64,000 nucleotides of DNA from Ahniella affigens (lineage in GTDB: Bacteria; Pseudomonadota; Gammaproteobacteria; Xanthomonadales; Ahniellaceae): assembly GCF_003015185.1 (NCBI RefSeq), contig NZ_CP027860.1, positions 3,224,001 to 3,288,000 on the forward strand. The letters are read 5' to 3'. Made by a program: the position numbers and the translations under genes. Under the pieces are notes generated by a model. The model searched no databases. It was not told the origin of the DNA and was given only the letters and a program-made list of their open reading frames with translations. Shown here piece by piece: positions 54,322 through 63,679 of the stretch (within the stretch, counting starts at the first letter, position 1; each line of letters opens with the position of its first letter).

Positions 54322-56496
54322 TCAGTACTGCCAGGTCACATTGACATTGCCGACACCCGAGGCTGGCGTGGTCACGACATGATTCGCACCGGCCTCCCAG
54401 GTCACCGTGCCATCCGCCTTGATCCGAATGAACTTGAACTCGATCGATTTGCCTGCAGGCACGCCGACCGTCAGCCACCAATTCGGATACGTGGTCGGCG
54501 TCGTCAGCATCGCGCCCACCGCAACCGCCTTGTTCGTCGACCAATTACCAAGCTCAATCGTATTACCCGTGAGGTAGATGTTGTCGCCCGGGTTGGTCGG
54601 CGCCGCGTTGTTGATGGTGAACGTGACGGGCACCAGCTTCGCCTGATAGACATTGAAATTGAACGCGTTCGACGCGGTGCCGCTGCCACTGCGTGTTACG
54701 GTCACTGCGTAAGTGCCCTGAGTGACCGCGGGCACGGTCGCAATGATCTCCTGGTCCGACCAGGACGTGATGGTCGCGACCGTCGTACCAAACTTGACGC
54801 TGCCCGTCGCCGCACCAAAGCCCTGGCCGGTGATCGACACCTTCACGCCAGGTTGGGCATGCGTCGGCGTAACATTGCCCAGTTGCGCCGAACTGGTGCT
54901 GGGATCCGTCTGCCACACTGAAATGCTGTTGGCAGGCAAGGTCAGACTGGCCGCCTGAAAGCCGCCCGCAACCGCCGTTGACGATACGAGACTCTGGCCG
55001 CTGACAAGACCGGTCAGATAGTCGCTGTAAGTCCCAATTGGCAATGACGTCACGAGTCCACTCACCGCCTGACTGGCGTTGGCCTTGTTGATCGCCACCA
55101 CGACGACACTGTTGTAGAACTTGCGCTCGAAGATGTACGTGTTGGCATTGATCCAGCGCTGCTGCGTCGAACCATAGGCCAAAGCTTCGTTCGCCCCGCG
55201 GAGGGTCGACAGTTTCTTGATCAGGTTGAACGCCGTCGTGGTTTCGTTGAAGGCCGGCATCTTGCGCCGGTTATCCGGATCGTCGCCACCTTGCAGATAC
55301 TGCTCCGTTCCGTAATAGATGCACGGAATGCCGCGTGCGGTCAGCACGAACGCCAGGGCCGCATGCAGATGCTGCTGATCCTGCGCGCTGGTATCAACGG
55401 TCAGGAACCGCTTTCGATCATGGTTATCGACAAAGTTGACCAGATCGTTCTGATACGCAAAGTCAGTCTGCTGCTGATTGATCACGCCATCGAGCGCCGT
55501 GAACGAACCACCTTGGCCGAACACACTGTTGATGGTCGTGAATAGTGGGAAATTCAGTTCGGCAATGCCGCTCTTGTTGGTGAATTTCAACAAGTCGCCA
55601 TACAGCGGGTTGCCGGAGTCGTCCGCCACCCACTCGCCAAAGATGAAGCTCTTCTTGTTCGTATAGATGTGATTGGCCAGCGTGTATTGCCAACCCCAGT
55701 TCACATGCTTGGTCGCGTCAATCCGAAACCCATCGACGCCATGCGTCTGCAAATTCTGGACCGACAACTTCAACAGATTGTCGACGGTCGCATTGGTTTG
55801 ATTCAGGTCGGACAGATCATAGATCGTGTAGTACTGCGTCTCGTAAGGCGAGTCCCATTGCGCGCCGCCCATGTTCGGACCAGTCTGAAAGAAGTTGGCC
55901 GGATTGGTCGTGTAGTTCGCCTGGAACACGCCATTCTTGTTCAGCGTGCCGTTGTCGCCCGAGCCGCGCACGTTCGAGTGGTTCGGCGCGAAGTCAACGA
56001 TGACCTTGATGCCGTTGCTGTGCGCCGTCGTGACGAAGTTGTCGAACGGCGTCCAGGATTGCGCGGCATCGGTGAAGTGCTCGTCTGGTCGCTCGGTGTC
56101 GCGCATCTCATAGCCGTGGTACGGCGCGGTCGAACCAGCAAGCGCGAGCAGATTGCGATTGTCCAGCGGCGAGGTCACCCAGATCGCGGTGACGCCCATG
56201 TTCTTCAGGTACGGGATCTTGGCCTGCAAGCCTTGGAAGTCACCACCCAAGTATTTCTGCAGATTGGTGCCCGTACTGTCGAACAACGGGTCGCTGGCAT
56301 AGTTATTCGCGGTGCTGCCATCGAAGAACCGATCGACAAATACTTGATAGATCACGTCGCGGTTGTAGCCAGGCCGCAGCGCCTGCGCATCCACCGCACC
56401 CGTTCCGATAACTACCAAGGCAGCAGCCAAGCCAATCGCAGACAAACGACAGCCATTCACGCGCTCTGTCGGCGCGCGTTCTTTAGTGTTTAACAT
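54322..56496 (-). CDS. Secreted GH13 alpha-amylase with CGTase-like domain order
   Basis: Predicted 724 residues. A signal peptide (ending near GAVDAQ) precedes a GH13 barrel with VDFAPNH, GFRIDATKHV (nucleophile Asp), FGEWV (acid/base Glu) and FVDNHD (transition-state Asp). After a C domain, an IPT/TIG domain (TPTHAQPGVKVSITGQGFG) and a C-terminal CBM20-like starch-binding domain (VPVTFTINNAAPTNPGDNIY; GNTIELGNW; WEAGANHV) follow. This A-B-C-D-E order is that of cyclodextrin glucanotransferases and maltogenic amylases. Product specificity cannot be read. The start at 56496 follows GGGAGGA. Confidence 0.92.
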   Translation of the reverse strand: MLNTKERAPTERVNGCRLSAIGLAAALVVIGTGAVDAQALRPGYNRDVIYQVFVDRFFDGSTANNYASDPLFDSTGTNLQKYLGGDFQGLQAKIPYLKNMGVTAIWVTSPLDNRNLLALAGSTAPYHGYEMRDTERPDEHFTDAAQSWTPFDNFVTTAHSNGIKVIVDFAPNHSNVRGSGDNGTLNKNGVFQANYTTNPANFFQTGPNMGGAQWDSPYETQYYTIYDLSDLNQTNATVDNLLKLSVQNLQTHGVDGFRIDATKHVNWGWQYTLANHIYTNKKSFIFGEWVADDSGNPLYGDLLKFTNKSGIAELNFPLFTTINSVFGQGGSFTALDGVINQQQTDFAYQNDLVNFVDNHDRKRFLTVDTSAQDQQHLHAALAFVLTARGIPCIYYGTEQYLQGGDDPDNRRKMPAFNETTTAFNLIKKLSTLRGANEALAYGSTQQRWINANTYIFERKFYNSVVVVAINKANASQAVSGLVTSLPIGTYSDYLTGLVSGQSLVSSTAVAGGFQAASLTLPANSISVWQTDPSTSSAQLGNVTPTHAQPGVKVSITGQGFGAATGSVKFGTTVATITSWSDQEIIATVPAVTQGTYAVTVTRSGSGTASNAFNFNVYQAKLVPVTFTINNAAPTNPGDNIYLTGNTIELGNWSTNKAVAVGAMLTTPTTYPNWWLTVGVPAGKSIEFKFIRIKADGTVTWEAGANHVVTTPASGVGNVNVTWQY

Positions 56497-56707
56497 GAGT
56501 CCTCCCAATGAATCTGGTATGCGTAGGTCGCTTTTCTGTGCGCGACTTGGTCATCGCTCCCGACGATGGCCGCATTTCACGGCGAACGAAGCCTAGGTTT
56601 TGTCACACGGATTCACAATGGCTCTGCAAACGTATTCAACTTCCTGCACGTGATCCGCCGCACGATTCAAAAACGGATTGAACACCAAACGCGGCACACT
56701 ATCGCTC

Positions 56708-57418
56708 ATGCTGAATCCGAATCCACGCATCCGGGCCGTCCCGTTGTTCGATGACCAGTATTGCTGGGTCATCGACGACGCGTTGCTCGAACCCGAGCGT
56801 TGGCGCGACAAAGCGATCCAACACGAACGCGATTTTCAGCGACTGGGTGTGAACGCCTACCCCGGGCTTGAGCTCAGAATGCCCGACGCAATTGGTGCCG
56901 CGTTTTGTGACTACTTTCTGCAACATTTCCGATCCGGGCTCGGCGCACGTCGCTTGATCCGTGGCTACGCCCGACTGGCGCTCGTGACGGATCCACCCGA
57001 ACGCCTGAGCCCGGTGCAATGGCTGCCGCATCGTGATCGATTTGATCTGCCCGCACACGAACTGGCGGCAGCCTCTGTCCTATATCTGTTTCCTGACGGG
57101 CACTTTGGCGGCACCAGTTTCTATCGCCCGAAGCAAGACTTGATCGCGACGCAGCGTCTGCTCATGGACGCCGCGCGACTGCCCGTGTCGGATTTTCAGC
57201 AGCGCTATGGGCTGTCTGCCGGCTATATCGGCGATGGCAATGATTGGTTTGAACGGATCGCGGTGATTCCGCCCCGTTTCAACCGGATGATTTGCTACGA
57301 CGGGGGCTTGTTCCACTGTAGTGACATGCGCCCCACTGACGTTTTGAGCCCCGATCCGACCGTCGGCAGGCTGACCCTGAACGGGTTCTACCTTTGCACG
57401 AAACGCCATTCAGTCTAA
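56708..57418 (+). CDS. DUF6445 protein, 2-oxoglutarate/Fe(II) dioxygenase-like
   Basis: Predicted 236 residues resembling DUF6445. A candidate iron site is visible: HRD in WLPHRDRFDL, a distal His in GLFHCSDM, and an Arg in VGRLTLNGFYL that could bind 2-oxoglutarate; the strand SVLYLFPDGHFGGTSFYRP fits the double-stranded beta-helix pattern. The catalytic call is inference. Relatives are found near tryptophan halogenase-like and SapC-like genes, which are not present here. The ATG at 56708 is chosen; a TTG at 56678 is in frame. It is divergent from the amylase gene. Confidence 0.7.
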   Translation: MLNPNPRIRAVPLFDDQYCWVIDDALLEPERWRDKAIQHERDFQRLGVNAYPGLELRMPDAIGAAFCDYFLQHFRSGLGARRLIRGYARLALVTDPPERLSPVQWLPHRDRFDLPAHELAAASVLYLFPDGHFGGTSFYRPKQDLIATQRLLMDAARLPVSDFQQRYGLSAGYIGDGNDWFERIAVIPPRFNRMICYDGGLFHCSDMRPTDVLSPDPTVGRLTLNGFYLCTKRHSV

Positions 57419-57421
57419 GGA

Positions 57422-57567
57422 GGGTCTGAAGAAGTCCATCCTGGACTTTCAGACCCGCAATGAGTCCGGCACGTGTCCGGACTCATTGCCCCAGAACCAA
57501 GCACTTGCGTGCTTGATTCTGGGCGGGCCATCCATGGCCCGCATCGCCTCTGAACTTGTTCAGAGCC
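57422..57567. repeat. Five-hairpin element, full 146-bp copy, inverted
   Basis: Order on the plus strand is H5, H4, H3, H2, H1, starting four bases after the DUF6445 gene stop. H4 arms are gcaatgagtccgg and its full complement: the C-G pair of the 49.7-kb copy has become A-T on both arms. H5 keeps its stems with bulge GA on this strand. H1 is slightly frayed at its outer end. Confidence 0.9.
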
Positions 57568-57641
57568 TCCCTAACGCGATCAGGCGGCCATTATCCGCGC
57601 AGATATCTCCAAACGTTCTGTGATCGATCGTAAACGGGCCC

Positions 57642-57669
57642 TTGACTTGCCAATCGGACCTCCGATAGC
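57642..57669 (+). promoter_or_regulatory. Probable ilv operon promoter
   Basis: A TTGACT -35 (57642-57647) is followed after 16 bases by GATAGC (57664-57669) as a weak -10. Transcription would begin near 57676, at or just before the leader-peptide ATG. Confidence 0.4.
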
Positions 57670-57678
57670 TTCGAACCC

Positions 57679-57837
57679 ATGATGAACTTTCAAGCCACCT
57701 CAATGAAGTCGATCCGCACTGCAAGCGCAGTGGCGGCTTCCATTGAGCTGGCTGTCAACGCTGCCCTCAACGCAGCGCTTATTATTGTAGTAGTACTTAT
57801 TACGCCCTCCACGGTGCGGGATGAGTGCTTGACCTGA
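57679..57837 (+). CDS. ilvL: ilv operon leader peptide
   Basis: A 52-residue open frame that starts ATGATG and contains eight consecutive branched-chain codons, Leu-Ile-Ile-Val-Val-Val-Leu-Ile (57778-57801), within AALIIVVVLITP. It is followed by a terminator and then ilvD, the classic layout of attenuation control by charged tRNA supply. No ribosome site is clear, and the likely promoter places the transcript start almost at the ATG, so it may be leaderless. The ATG at 57682 is an equally possible start. Confidence 0.9.
   Translation: MMNFQATSMKSIRTASAVAASIELAVNAALNAALIIVVVLITPSTVRDECLT
57812..57820 (+). promoter_or_regulatory. Antiterminator arm of the ilv attenuator
   Basis: The bases cggtgcggg are an exact complement of cccgcaccg (57872-57880), the left arm of the terminator. 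If ribosomes stall on the Leu/Ile/Val codons just upstream, this arm can pair with the terminator arm and prevent termination. Confidence 0.7.
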
Positions 57838-57862
57838 TTTAGCAACAAGAAACCAGGAATCC

Positions 57863-57908
57863 ACGAAAACCCCCGCACCGGCAACGGTAGCGGGGGTTTC
57901 GGTTTTCT
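57863..57908 (+). terminator. ilv attenuator terminator
   Basis: A strong stem (acccccgc plus accg with cggt, one bulged A, then gcgggggt) closes on a GCAA loop and is followed by ttcggttttc. It lies between the leader stop and the ilvD start and forms the off state of the attenuator. Confidence 0.85.
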
Positions 57909-57938
57909 GGGTTCTGAAAAACCTTAAGGACCGATTGA

Positions 57939-59582
57939 ATGCGTAGTGACACGATCAAAAAGGGACCAGACCGGGCACCTGCTCGCGCGATGTTGCGAGC
58001 CACCGGCCGGGACGATGCCGCGATGGCCAAGCCGTTCGTGGCCATCGTGCATCCATGGTCCGACGTGTCGCCGTGCAATTTCACCCTGCGCGCCCTGGCG
58101 CAGCATGTGCGCAAAGGCGTCGAGGCCAACGGTGGCACGGCGTTCGAGTTCAATACGATCGCGGTGACCGACGGCATCAGCATGGGCACGCCGGGCATGC
58201 GCGCGTCGTTGATCTCGCGGGAATGGATCACCGATTCGATCGAATTGGCGGTGAATGGTCACCATCTCGATGCGATGGTGGTGCTGTGTGGCTGCGACAA
58301 GACGATCCCGGCTGCAGCCATGGCGGCGGCGCGCCTGAACATCCCGACCGTGGTGCTGTATGGCGGCACGATCGATCATGGCTTGCATCACGGCAAGCCC
58401 ATCACGATTCAGGAAGTGTTTGAAGCGGTGGGCGCGCACGCTGCCGGCAAGATCGATGAGAACGAATTGCACGCGGTCGAGAAGGATGCCTGCCCAGGTG
58501 CCGGCGCCTGCGGTGGCCAGTTCACCGCGAACACGATGGCGATGATCCTGACCGCGCTCGGTCTGTCGCCGCTCGAAGTGAATGATCTGCCAGCCTTGCA
58601 CCAAGACAAGAACCAAGCCGCGTTCGATTGCGGCAAGCTGGTCATGGATTGCTATCAACGCGGATTCACGGCTCGCCAAGCATTGACACCAGCAGCGTTC
58701 CGCAACGCGATGCGCATGCTGGCGGCGACCGCAGGCTCCACGAACGGCGTGCTGCATCTGCTCGCCATCGCGCACGAAGCGGGTGTGACGCTGGATCTCG
58801 CCGACTTTGATCCGATCTCGGCATCCACACCGGTGATCGCCGATCTGAAACCCGGTGGGCGCTATACCGCGGTGGAATTGAGCGCTGCGGGCGGCACGGC
58901 ACGCGTGGCCAAAGTGTTGAAGGACGGTGGTCTGCTTGAAGATCACCCGACGGTCGAGAACGCGTCGATCTTTGCCGCACTGGATGCCACCGAGTTGGGC
59001 GAACAACCAGAGCCCGTCGTGCATCCAATCGCGAGCCCGGTGAAACCGCGCGGCGGATTCGCGATCCTGAGTGGCAACCTCGCGCCGGAAGGTTGCGTCG
59101 TGAAACTGGCTGGTCATGGCCGCATGCGCCACGAAGGCCCGGCGCGTGTGTTCAATGGCGAACCCGCCGCATTTGCCGCACTGCAGGCCGGCAAGATTCA
59201 AGCTGGCGATGTGGTCGTGATCCGTTATGAAGGCCCCGCCGGCGCGCCCGGCATGCCAGAAATGCTGGGCGTGACCGCCGCGCTGATTGGTCGGGGTCTG
59301 GGCAGCGATGTCGCGCTGATCACCGATGGTCGTTTCAGTGGCGCAACGCATGGCCTGATGGTCGGCCATATCTCACCCGAAGCCGCCCGCGGCGGTCCGC
59401 TCGGGCAATTGCTGGACGGCGACACCGTGATCATCGATGTCGAGAACCGCCGTCTGGACACAACGGCTGATCTTGGCCCGCGCCCCACCACGCCATTCAA
59501 CCCGCGCGCCCAGAGTGGCGTGCTTGCCAAATACGCCCGTCTGGTCAGTTCGGCCAGTCGTGGTGCCATCACCGAAGCCTGA
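57939..59582 (+). CDS. ilvD: Dihydroxy-acid dehydratase
   Basis: Predicted 547 residues of the IlvD/Edd family, short [2Fe-2S]-type length. Cluster cysteines are Cys 46 (SDVSPCNF), Cys 119 (LCGCDKT) and Cys 191 (CPGAGACGG). It makes 2-oxo acids for valine and isoleucine. AAGGA lies eight bases before the ATG, which is 30 bases beyond the attenuator. Its first position in the operon differs from Xanthomonas-type ilvC-first operons. Confidence 0.97.
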   Translation: MRSDTIKKGPDRAPARAMLRATGRDDAAMAKPFVAIVHPWSDVSPCNFTLRALAQHVRKGVEANGGTAFEFNTIAVTDGISMGTPGMRASLISREWITDSIELAVNGHHLDAMVVLCGCDKTIPAAAMAAARLNIPTVVLYGGTIDHGLHHGKPITIQEVFEAVGAHAAGKIDENELHAVEKDACPGAGACGGQFTANTMAMILTALGLSPLEVNDLPALHQDKNQAAFDCGKLVMDCYQRGFTARQALTPAAFRNAMRMLAATAGSTNGVLHLLAIAHEAGVTLDLADFDPISASTPVIADLKPGGRYTAVELSAAGGTARVAKVLKDGGLLEDHPTVENASIFAALDATELGEQPEPVVHPIASPVKPRGGFAILSGNLAPEGCVVKLAGHGRMRHEGPARVFNGEPAAFAALQAGKIQAGDVVVIRYEGPAGAPGMPEMLGVTAALIGRGLGSDVALITDGRFSGATHGLMVGHISPEAARGGPLGQLLDGDTVIIDVENRRLDTTADLGPRPTTPFNPRAQSGVLAKYARLVSSASRGAITEA

Positions 59583-59607
59583 TCGACCCATCCACCGGAG
59601 AACCCCC

Positions 59608-60636
59608 ATGACGTCGCAAAACACCCCACTCAAACAACAGCGCATCGCCGTCATCGGATACGGCAGCCAAGGTCGCGCGCATGCGCTCAACCTGCGTGAC
59701 TCCGGCTTCAACGTGATCATCGGCGCCCGCCCGAATGGTCCGAGCTTCCAGAAGGCCCGCGCCGATGGCTTCACCGTGACCGATCCGGCGAATGCTGCTG
59801 CCGAGGCCGATCTCGTCGCGCTGCTGACGCCCGATATGCAACAGCCACAAGTGTTTGAGGAAGCGATCAAGCCGAATCTGCGTCCCGGCGCGGCCCTGCT
59901 GTTTGCCCATGGCTTCAACGTGCACTTCGGGCAGATCAAACCCGAGGCAGTGTGGGACATCATCCTCGTCGCGCCGAAAGGCCCGGGCGCTTTGGTTCGC
60001 CGCGAATATGAAGCCGGCCACGGTGTGCCTTGTCTTGTTGCCGTCCACCAAGACGTGTCCGGCCAAGCCCTGTCGCGCGCTCAGGATTACGCGCACGGCA
60101 TCGGCGGTGCGCGCGGTGGCTTGATCACCACGAGCTTCGCGGAAGAAACCGAAACCGATCTGTTTGGTGAACAAGCCGTGCTCTGCGGCGGTGTCACTGA
60201 GCTGGTCGTGCGTGGTTTCGAAACGCTGGTCGAGGCCGGTTATCAGCCGGAAGTCGCCTATTTTGAATGCATGCATGAGCTGAAGCTCATTGTCGACCTG
60301 CTGCACGAAGGCGGCATGGCCAAGATGCATCAGTTCATCTCCGAAACTGCGCAGTACGGCGATCTGACCCGCGGCCCGCGCATTGTCGATGCCGACACGA
60401 AGGCGCGCATGAAAACGATTCTGGAGGAGATCAAGACGGGCCAGTTTGCCCGCGAATGGGTCGGCGAATACAAGTCCGGCAATCAGCAGTATCAGGCCCT
60501 GAAGGAAGCCGATCTGAAGCATCCGATCGAGCAGGTCGGCGAGAAGCTGCGTGCCCGCATGCCGTGGCTGAACCCGGCCCAGCGTGCGAAGGCCGCTGCC
60601 GATGCCGCCCAGAAGAAAGCCGCCGCGACGGCCTGA
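59608..60636 (+). CDS. ilvC: Ketol-acid reductoisomerase
   Basis: Predicted 342 residues, class I length. The Rossmann motif is [24 protein letters not shown] and a C-terminal knotted domain with Mg-binding [12 protein letters not shown] and [13 protein letters not shown] follow. It reduces and isomerises acetolactate. GGAG precedes the ATG at 59608; the frame extending upstream overlaps ilvD and is not used. The C-terminus has a short Ala/Lys-rich extension. Confidence 0.97.
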   Translation: MTSQNTPLKQQRIAVIGYGSQGRAHALNLRDSGFNVIIGARPNGPSFQKARADGFTVTDPANAAAEADLVALLTPDMQQPQVFEEAIKPNLRPGAALLFAHGFNVHFGQIKPEAVWDIILVAPKGPGALVRREYEAGHGVPCLVAVHQDVSGQALSRAQDYAHGIGGARGGLITTSFAEETETDLFGEQAVLCGGVTELVVRGFETLVEAGYQPEVAYFECMHELKLIVDLLHEGGMAKMHQFISETAQYGDLTRGPRIVDADTKARMKTILEEIKTGQFAREWVGEYKSGNQQYQALKEADLKHPIEQVGEKLRARMPWLNPAQRAKAAADAAQKKAAATA

Positions 60637-60648
60637 GCAGGAGCAGAC

Positions 60649-62322
60649 ATGAGCGAGTCGACTGACATGATCAAGACCGGTGCCGAATGGTTGATCCACG
60701 CCCTCGAACGTGAGGGCGTAGACACCCTGTTCGGCTACCCGGGTGGCGCCATCATGCCGGTGTACGATGCGCTCGTAGGCAGCAACCTGAAGCACATCCT
60801 GGTTCGCCATGAACAAGGCGCCGCCCTCGCTGCGGTGGGCTATGCCCGCGCCAGTGGCAAGGTCGGCGTGTGCATGGCCACAAGCGGTCCCGGCGCCACC
60901 AACCTGGTGACCGGGATCGCCGATGCGTTCATGGATTCGGTGCCGGTGGTTGCGATCACCGGCCAAGTGCCATCCCATTTGATGGGCACCGATGCGTTTC
61001 AAGAAGTGGATGTGTTTGGCATCACGCTGCCGATCGTCAAACACAGCTTTATCGTGCGCCGCCCGGAAGACGTCTGCGCCATTGTGCGTGAGGCGTTTGC
61101 GATTGCGTTGGAAGGTCGCCCAGGCCCCGTGCTGATCGATCTGCCGAAAGATGTGGCCGTGGGCCGTGGCCCGGAGAAACCCTGTCAGCGCGAATCCAAG
61201 CGCCCGGTGCCACCACGTTTAGATGCGATCCAGAAAGCCCGCACGCTGATCCGCGACGCGAAGCGCCCCGTGCTGTATATCGGCGGCGGCGTCGGGATGG
61301 CGAATGCCGAAGCATCGATGAAAAAAATGTTCGAGGCGACCCGCATTCCGGCCGTCTGCACGCTGAAAGGTCTGGGTGCGATGGATGCCCGCGACCGTCT
61401 GTACCTGGGCATGCTCGGCATGCACGGCAACCCGGCGGCAAACTTCGCAGTGCAGGAAGCCGATCTGCTGATCGTCGTTGGTGCGCGCTTTGACGACCGC
61501 GCGACCGGCAAGCTCGACACGTTCGCACCGCGCGCCAAGATCATCCATCTGGATGCCGATACCGCCGAGATCGACAAGCTGCGTCACGCCGATGTGGCCC
61601 TCCTCGGCGATCTGAACAAGAGCCTCGAAGCCCTCTCAGACAGCACAACAATTGCCGACTGGCAGACGCGTTGCCAATGGCTGAAGTCGCAGCATCAGTG
61701 GCGCTATGACGCCCCCGGTGGGGACATCTACGCGCCTTTGCTATTGAAGCAATTGTCCGACCTCGGCGGTCCCGGCATGATCGTCAGCTGCGATGTCGGC
61801 CAGCACCAAATGTGGGTCGCGCAACACTGCACGTTCTCGCACATTGCCAATCACCTGACCAGTGGCGGCCTCGGCACCATGGGCTTTGGCCTGCCCGCAG
61901 CGATCGGCGCGAAGCTGGCCCGGCCTGACGCGCAAGTCGTCTGCGTCAGTGGTGACGGCTCGATCATGATGAACATCCAAGAACTCGCCACGCTGTATCG
62001 GTACGGCATTCCGGTCAAGGTCATCGTCATCGACAACGCTGGCCTCGGCATGGTCCGGCAGTGGCAGGAACTCTTTTTCAACCAACGCTTCAGCGAAGTG
62101 GATTTGTCGGACAACCCGGACTTCTCTGAGCTCGCGCGCGCGTTCCGGATTCCGGCACGCACCATCGACCGGCGCGAACAAGTGCTGCCGGCACTGAAAG
62201 AACTGTTGGAAGACCAAGGCAGCCGCCTGCTGCATGTGCGCATCGACGCCAAGCGCAACGTCTGGCCTTTGGTTCCACCTGGCAAATCCAACGCTGACAT
62301 GATCGAGGAGCACGCCCCATGA
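60649..62322 (+). CDS. ilvB: Acetolactate synthase, large subunit
   Basis: Predicted 557 residues. This ThDP enzyme has [15 protein letters not shown], the catalytic Glu in [10 protein letters not shown], the central-domain GMHGNPAAN, and the ThDP/Mg motif GDGSIMMN with N26 later. The FAD-region and quadratic RQWQEL segment indicate the biosynthetic enzyme. AGGAG precedes the ATG. It overlaps ilvH by four bases. Confidence 0.97.
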   Translation: MSESTDMIKTGAEWLIHALEREGVDTLFGYPGGAIMPVYDALVGSNLKHILVRHEQGAALAAVGYARASGKVGVCMATSGPGATNLVTGIADAFMDSVPVVAITGQVPSHLMGTDAFQEVDVFGITLPIVKHSFIVRRPEDVCAIVREAFAIALEGRPGPVLIDLPKDVAVGRGPEKPCQRESKRPVPPRLDAIQKARTLIRDAKRPVLYIGGGVGMANAEASMKKMFEATRIPAVCTLKGLGAMDARDRLYLGMLGMHGNPAANFAVQEADLLIVVGARFDDRATGKLDTFAPRAKIIHLDADTAEIDKLRHADVALLGDLNKSLEALSDSTTIADWQTRCQWLKSQHQWRYDAPGGDIYAPLLLKQLSDLGGPGMIVSCDVGQHQMWVAQHCTFSHIANHLTSGGLGTMGFGLPAAIGAKLARPDAQVVCVSGDGSIMMNIQELATLYRYGIPVKVIVIDNAGLGMVRQWQELFFNQRFSEVDLSDNPDFSELARAFRIPARTIDRREQVLPALKELLEDQGSRLLHVRIDAKRNVWPLVPPGKSNADMIEEHAP

Positions 62323-62588
62323 TCCGCCAACAATCCATGAGAGTCCTGCTGCGTCGAAGCGAAGGCGCCTTGCTGCGCCTGATCGGCACGGTGCAGCGCC
62401 GTGGCTTTGAAGTCACCGACATCGCCACACACGCGCAGGATCATGATTCCTGGCTCGTGATGTTGAAAGTCGAATCAAATCGCGAGCTCAGACTCTTGGA
62501 ACGCCAAGTCGAGAAGCTCTACGACGTGATCGAACTGATCGAAGAAGCACCCCGCTTCGAACACCCTGCCCTGGCTGCGTATGCCTAA
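62319..62588 (+). CDS. ilvH: Acetolactate synthase, small regulatory subunit (ACT only)
   Basis: Predicted 89 residues, a single ACT domain ([18 protein letters not shown]), much shorter than typical IlvH/IlvN of about 160 residues and closer to IlvM. It overlaps ilvB by four bases. Its brevity suggests that it binds and activates the large subunit but may lack the usual C-terminal domain for valine response. Confidence 0.9.
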   Translation: MIRQQSMRVLLRRSEGALLRLIGTVQRRGFEVTDIATHAQDHDSWLVMLKVESNRELRLLERQVEKLYDVIELIEEAPRFEHPALAAYA

Positions 62589-62591
62589 GTT

Positions 62592-62653
62592 GGGTCTGAA
62601 TCAGTCCATTCTGGACTTTCAGACCCGCATCGCCTCTGAACTTGTTCAGAGGC
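62592..62653. repeat. Five-hairpin element, 62-bp short form inside the ilv operon
   Basis: Order on the plus strand is H5 (62592-62626), linker gcatc, H1 (62632-62653). H4-H2 are missing, and the junction falls on a cccgca direct repeat that flanks that segment in the 57.4-kb copy. It starts four bases after the ilvH stop and 40 bases before ilvE. Confidence 0.85.
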
Positions 62654-62693
62654 TCCCTAAGCCCCGAATACGAAAATCAAGAGAGAACCCATC

Positions 62694-63668
62694 ATGGCCC
62701 ACAAACCCTCACAACTGATCTGGCACAACGGTCACTTCGTGCCTTGGTGGGAAGCCAAAGTGCATGTGCTGACTCACGGTCTGCACTATGGCTCCTCGGT
62801 GTTCGAAGGCATTCGCGCCTACGCGACCGACAAAGGCGCGGCGATCTTCCGCTTGCGCGATCATGTGGAGCGGCTGTTCGAATCCGCGCGCATTCATCGC
62901 ATGCAGATTCCCTATAGCCAGGACGATCTGTTCGACGCATGCAAGCAGATCATCCGCGTCAATCGCTTGACCAATGGTGCCTACCTGCGTCCGATCGTGT
63001 TCCGCGGCTATGGCGAGTATGCGCTGGCACCGTCGCCACAGTTGCCGATCGAAGTGGCGATTGCCGCCACGGAAATGGGCGCGTACCTCGGTGCCGAAGG
63101 CTTGGAGCGCGGCGTTGATGCGTGCATTTCATCGTGGCAGCGCCCGGCCGCCAATACCTTTCCGACGATGGCCAAGGCGGGCGGAAACTACCTGAACTCC
63201 TCGCAGATCAGCATGGAGGCGCAACGGCACGGTTACCAGGAAGGCATCGCGCTGGGTACCGATGGCATGTTGAGCGAAGGTGGCGGCGAGAACGTGTTCC
63301 TGGTGAAAAAGGGCGTGCTGTACACACCGCCGACCAGCGCTGCGATCCTGACCGGCATCACCCGTGACACCGTCATGACGCTCGCGCAGGAACTCGGCTA
63401 TGAAGTGCGCCAGCAAACCATGCCGCGCGAAGCGCTGTATGTCTGCGATGAAGCCTTCTTCACCGGTACTGCCTGCGAAATCACCCCGATTCGTTCGATC
63501 GATGGCCTGACGATTGGCAATGGCAGCCGCGGGCCGATCACGCACGAGCTGCAGGATCTGTTCTTTGGCCTCGTCAAAGGCAAGTTGGCTGATCGCTTTG
63601 GCTGGCTCGATTATGTCGGCGGTGGCGAGATCGAAGTCGAGCACGATCTGCATTCGGCCCTGGCCTGA
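62694..63668 (+). CDS. ilvE: Branched-chain amino acid aminotransferase
   Basis: Predicted 324 residues of the class IV PLP aminotransferases. Key parts are [16 protein letters not shown], the PLP Lys in [12 protein letters not shown], the [12 protein letters not shown] segment and [15 protein letters not shown]. It carries out the last step of valine, leucine and isoleucine synthesis. It follows the short hairpin element. Confidence 0.97.
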   Translation: MAHKPSQLIWHNGHFVPWWEAKVHVLTHGLHYGSSVFEGIRAYATDKGAAIFRLRDHVERLFESARIHRMQIPYSQDDLFDACKQIIRVNRLTNGAYLRPIVFRGYGEYALAPSPQLPIEVAIAATEMGAYLGAEGLERGVDACISSWQRPAANTFPTMAKAGGNYLNSSQISMEAQRHGYQEGIALGTDGMLSEGGGENVFLVKKGVLYTPPTSAAILTGITRDTVMTLAQELGYEVRQQTMPREALYVCDEAFFTGTACEITPIRSIDGLTIGNGSRGPITHELQDLFFGLVKGKLADRFGWLDYVGGGEIEVEHDLHSALA

Positions 63669-63679
63669 TCAGCCCGCTC

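Noticed and set aside
57924-59369. 481-codon minus-strand open frame opposite ilvD
   Set aside because: It is a shadow of ilvD; the sense strand has all the catalytic cysteines and a ribosome site.
59569-61044. 491-codon minus-strand open frame opposite ilvC and ilvB
   Set aside because: It spans two clear genes on the other strand and shows no recognisable domain.
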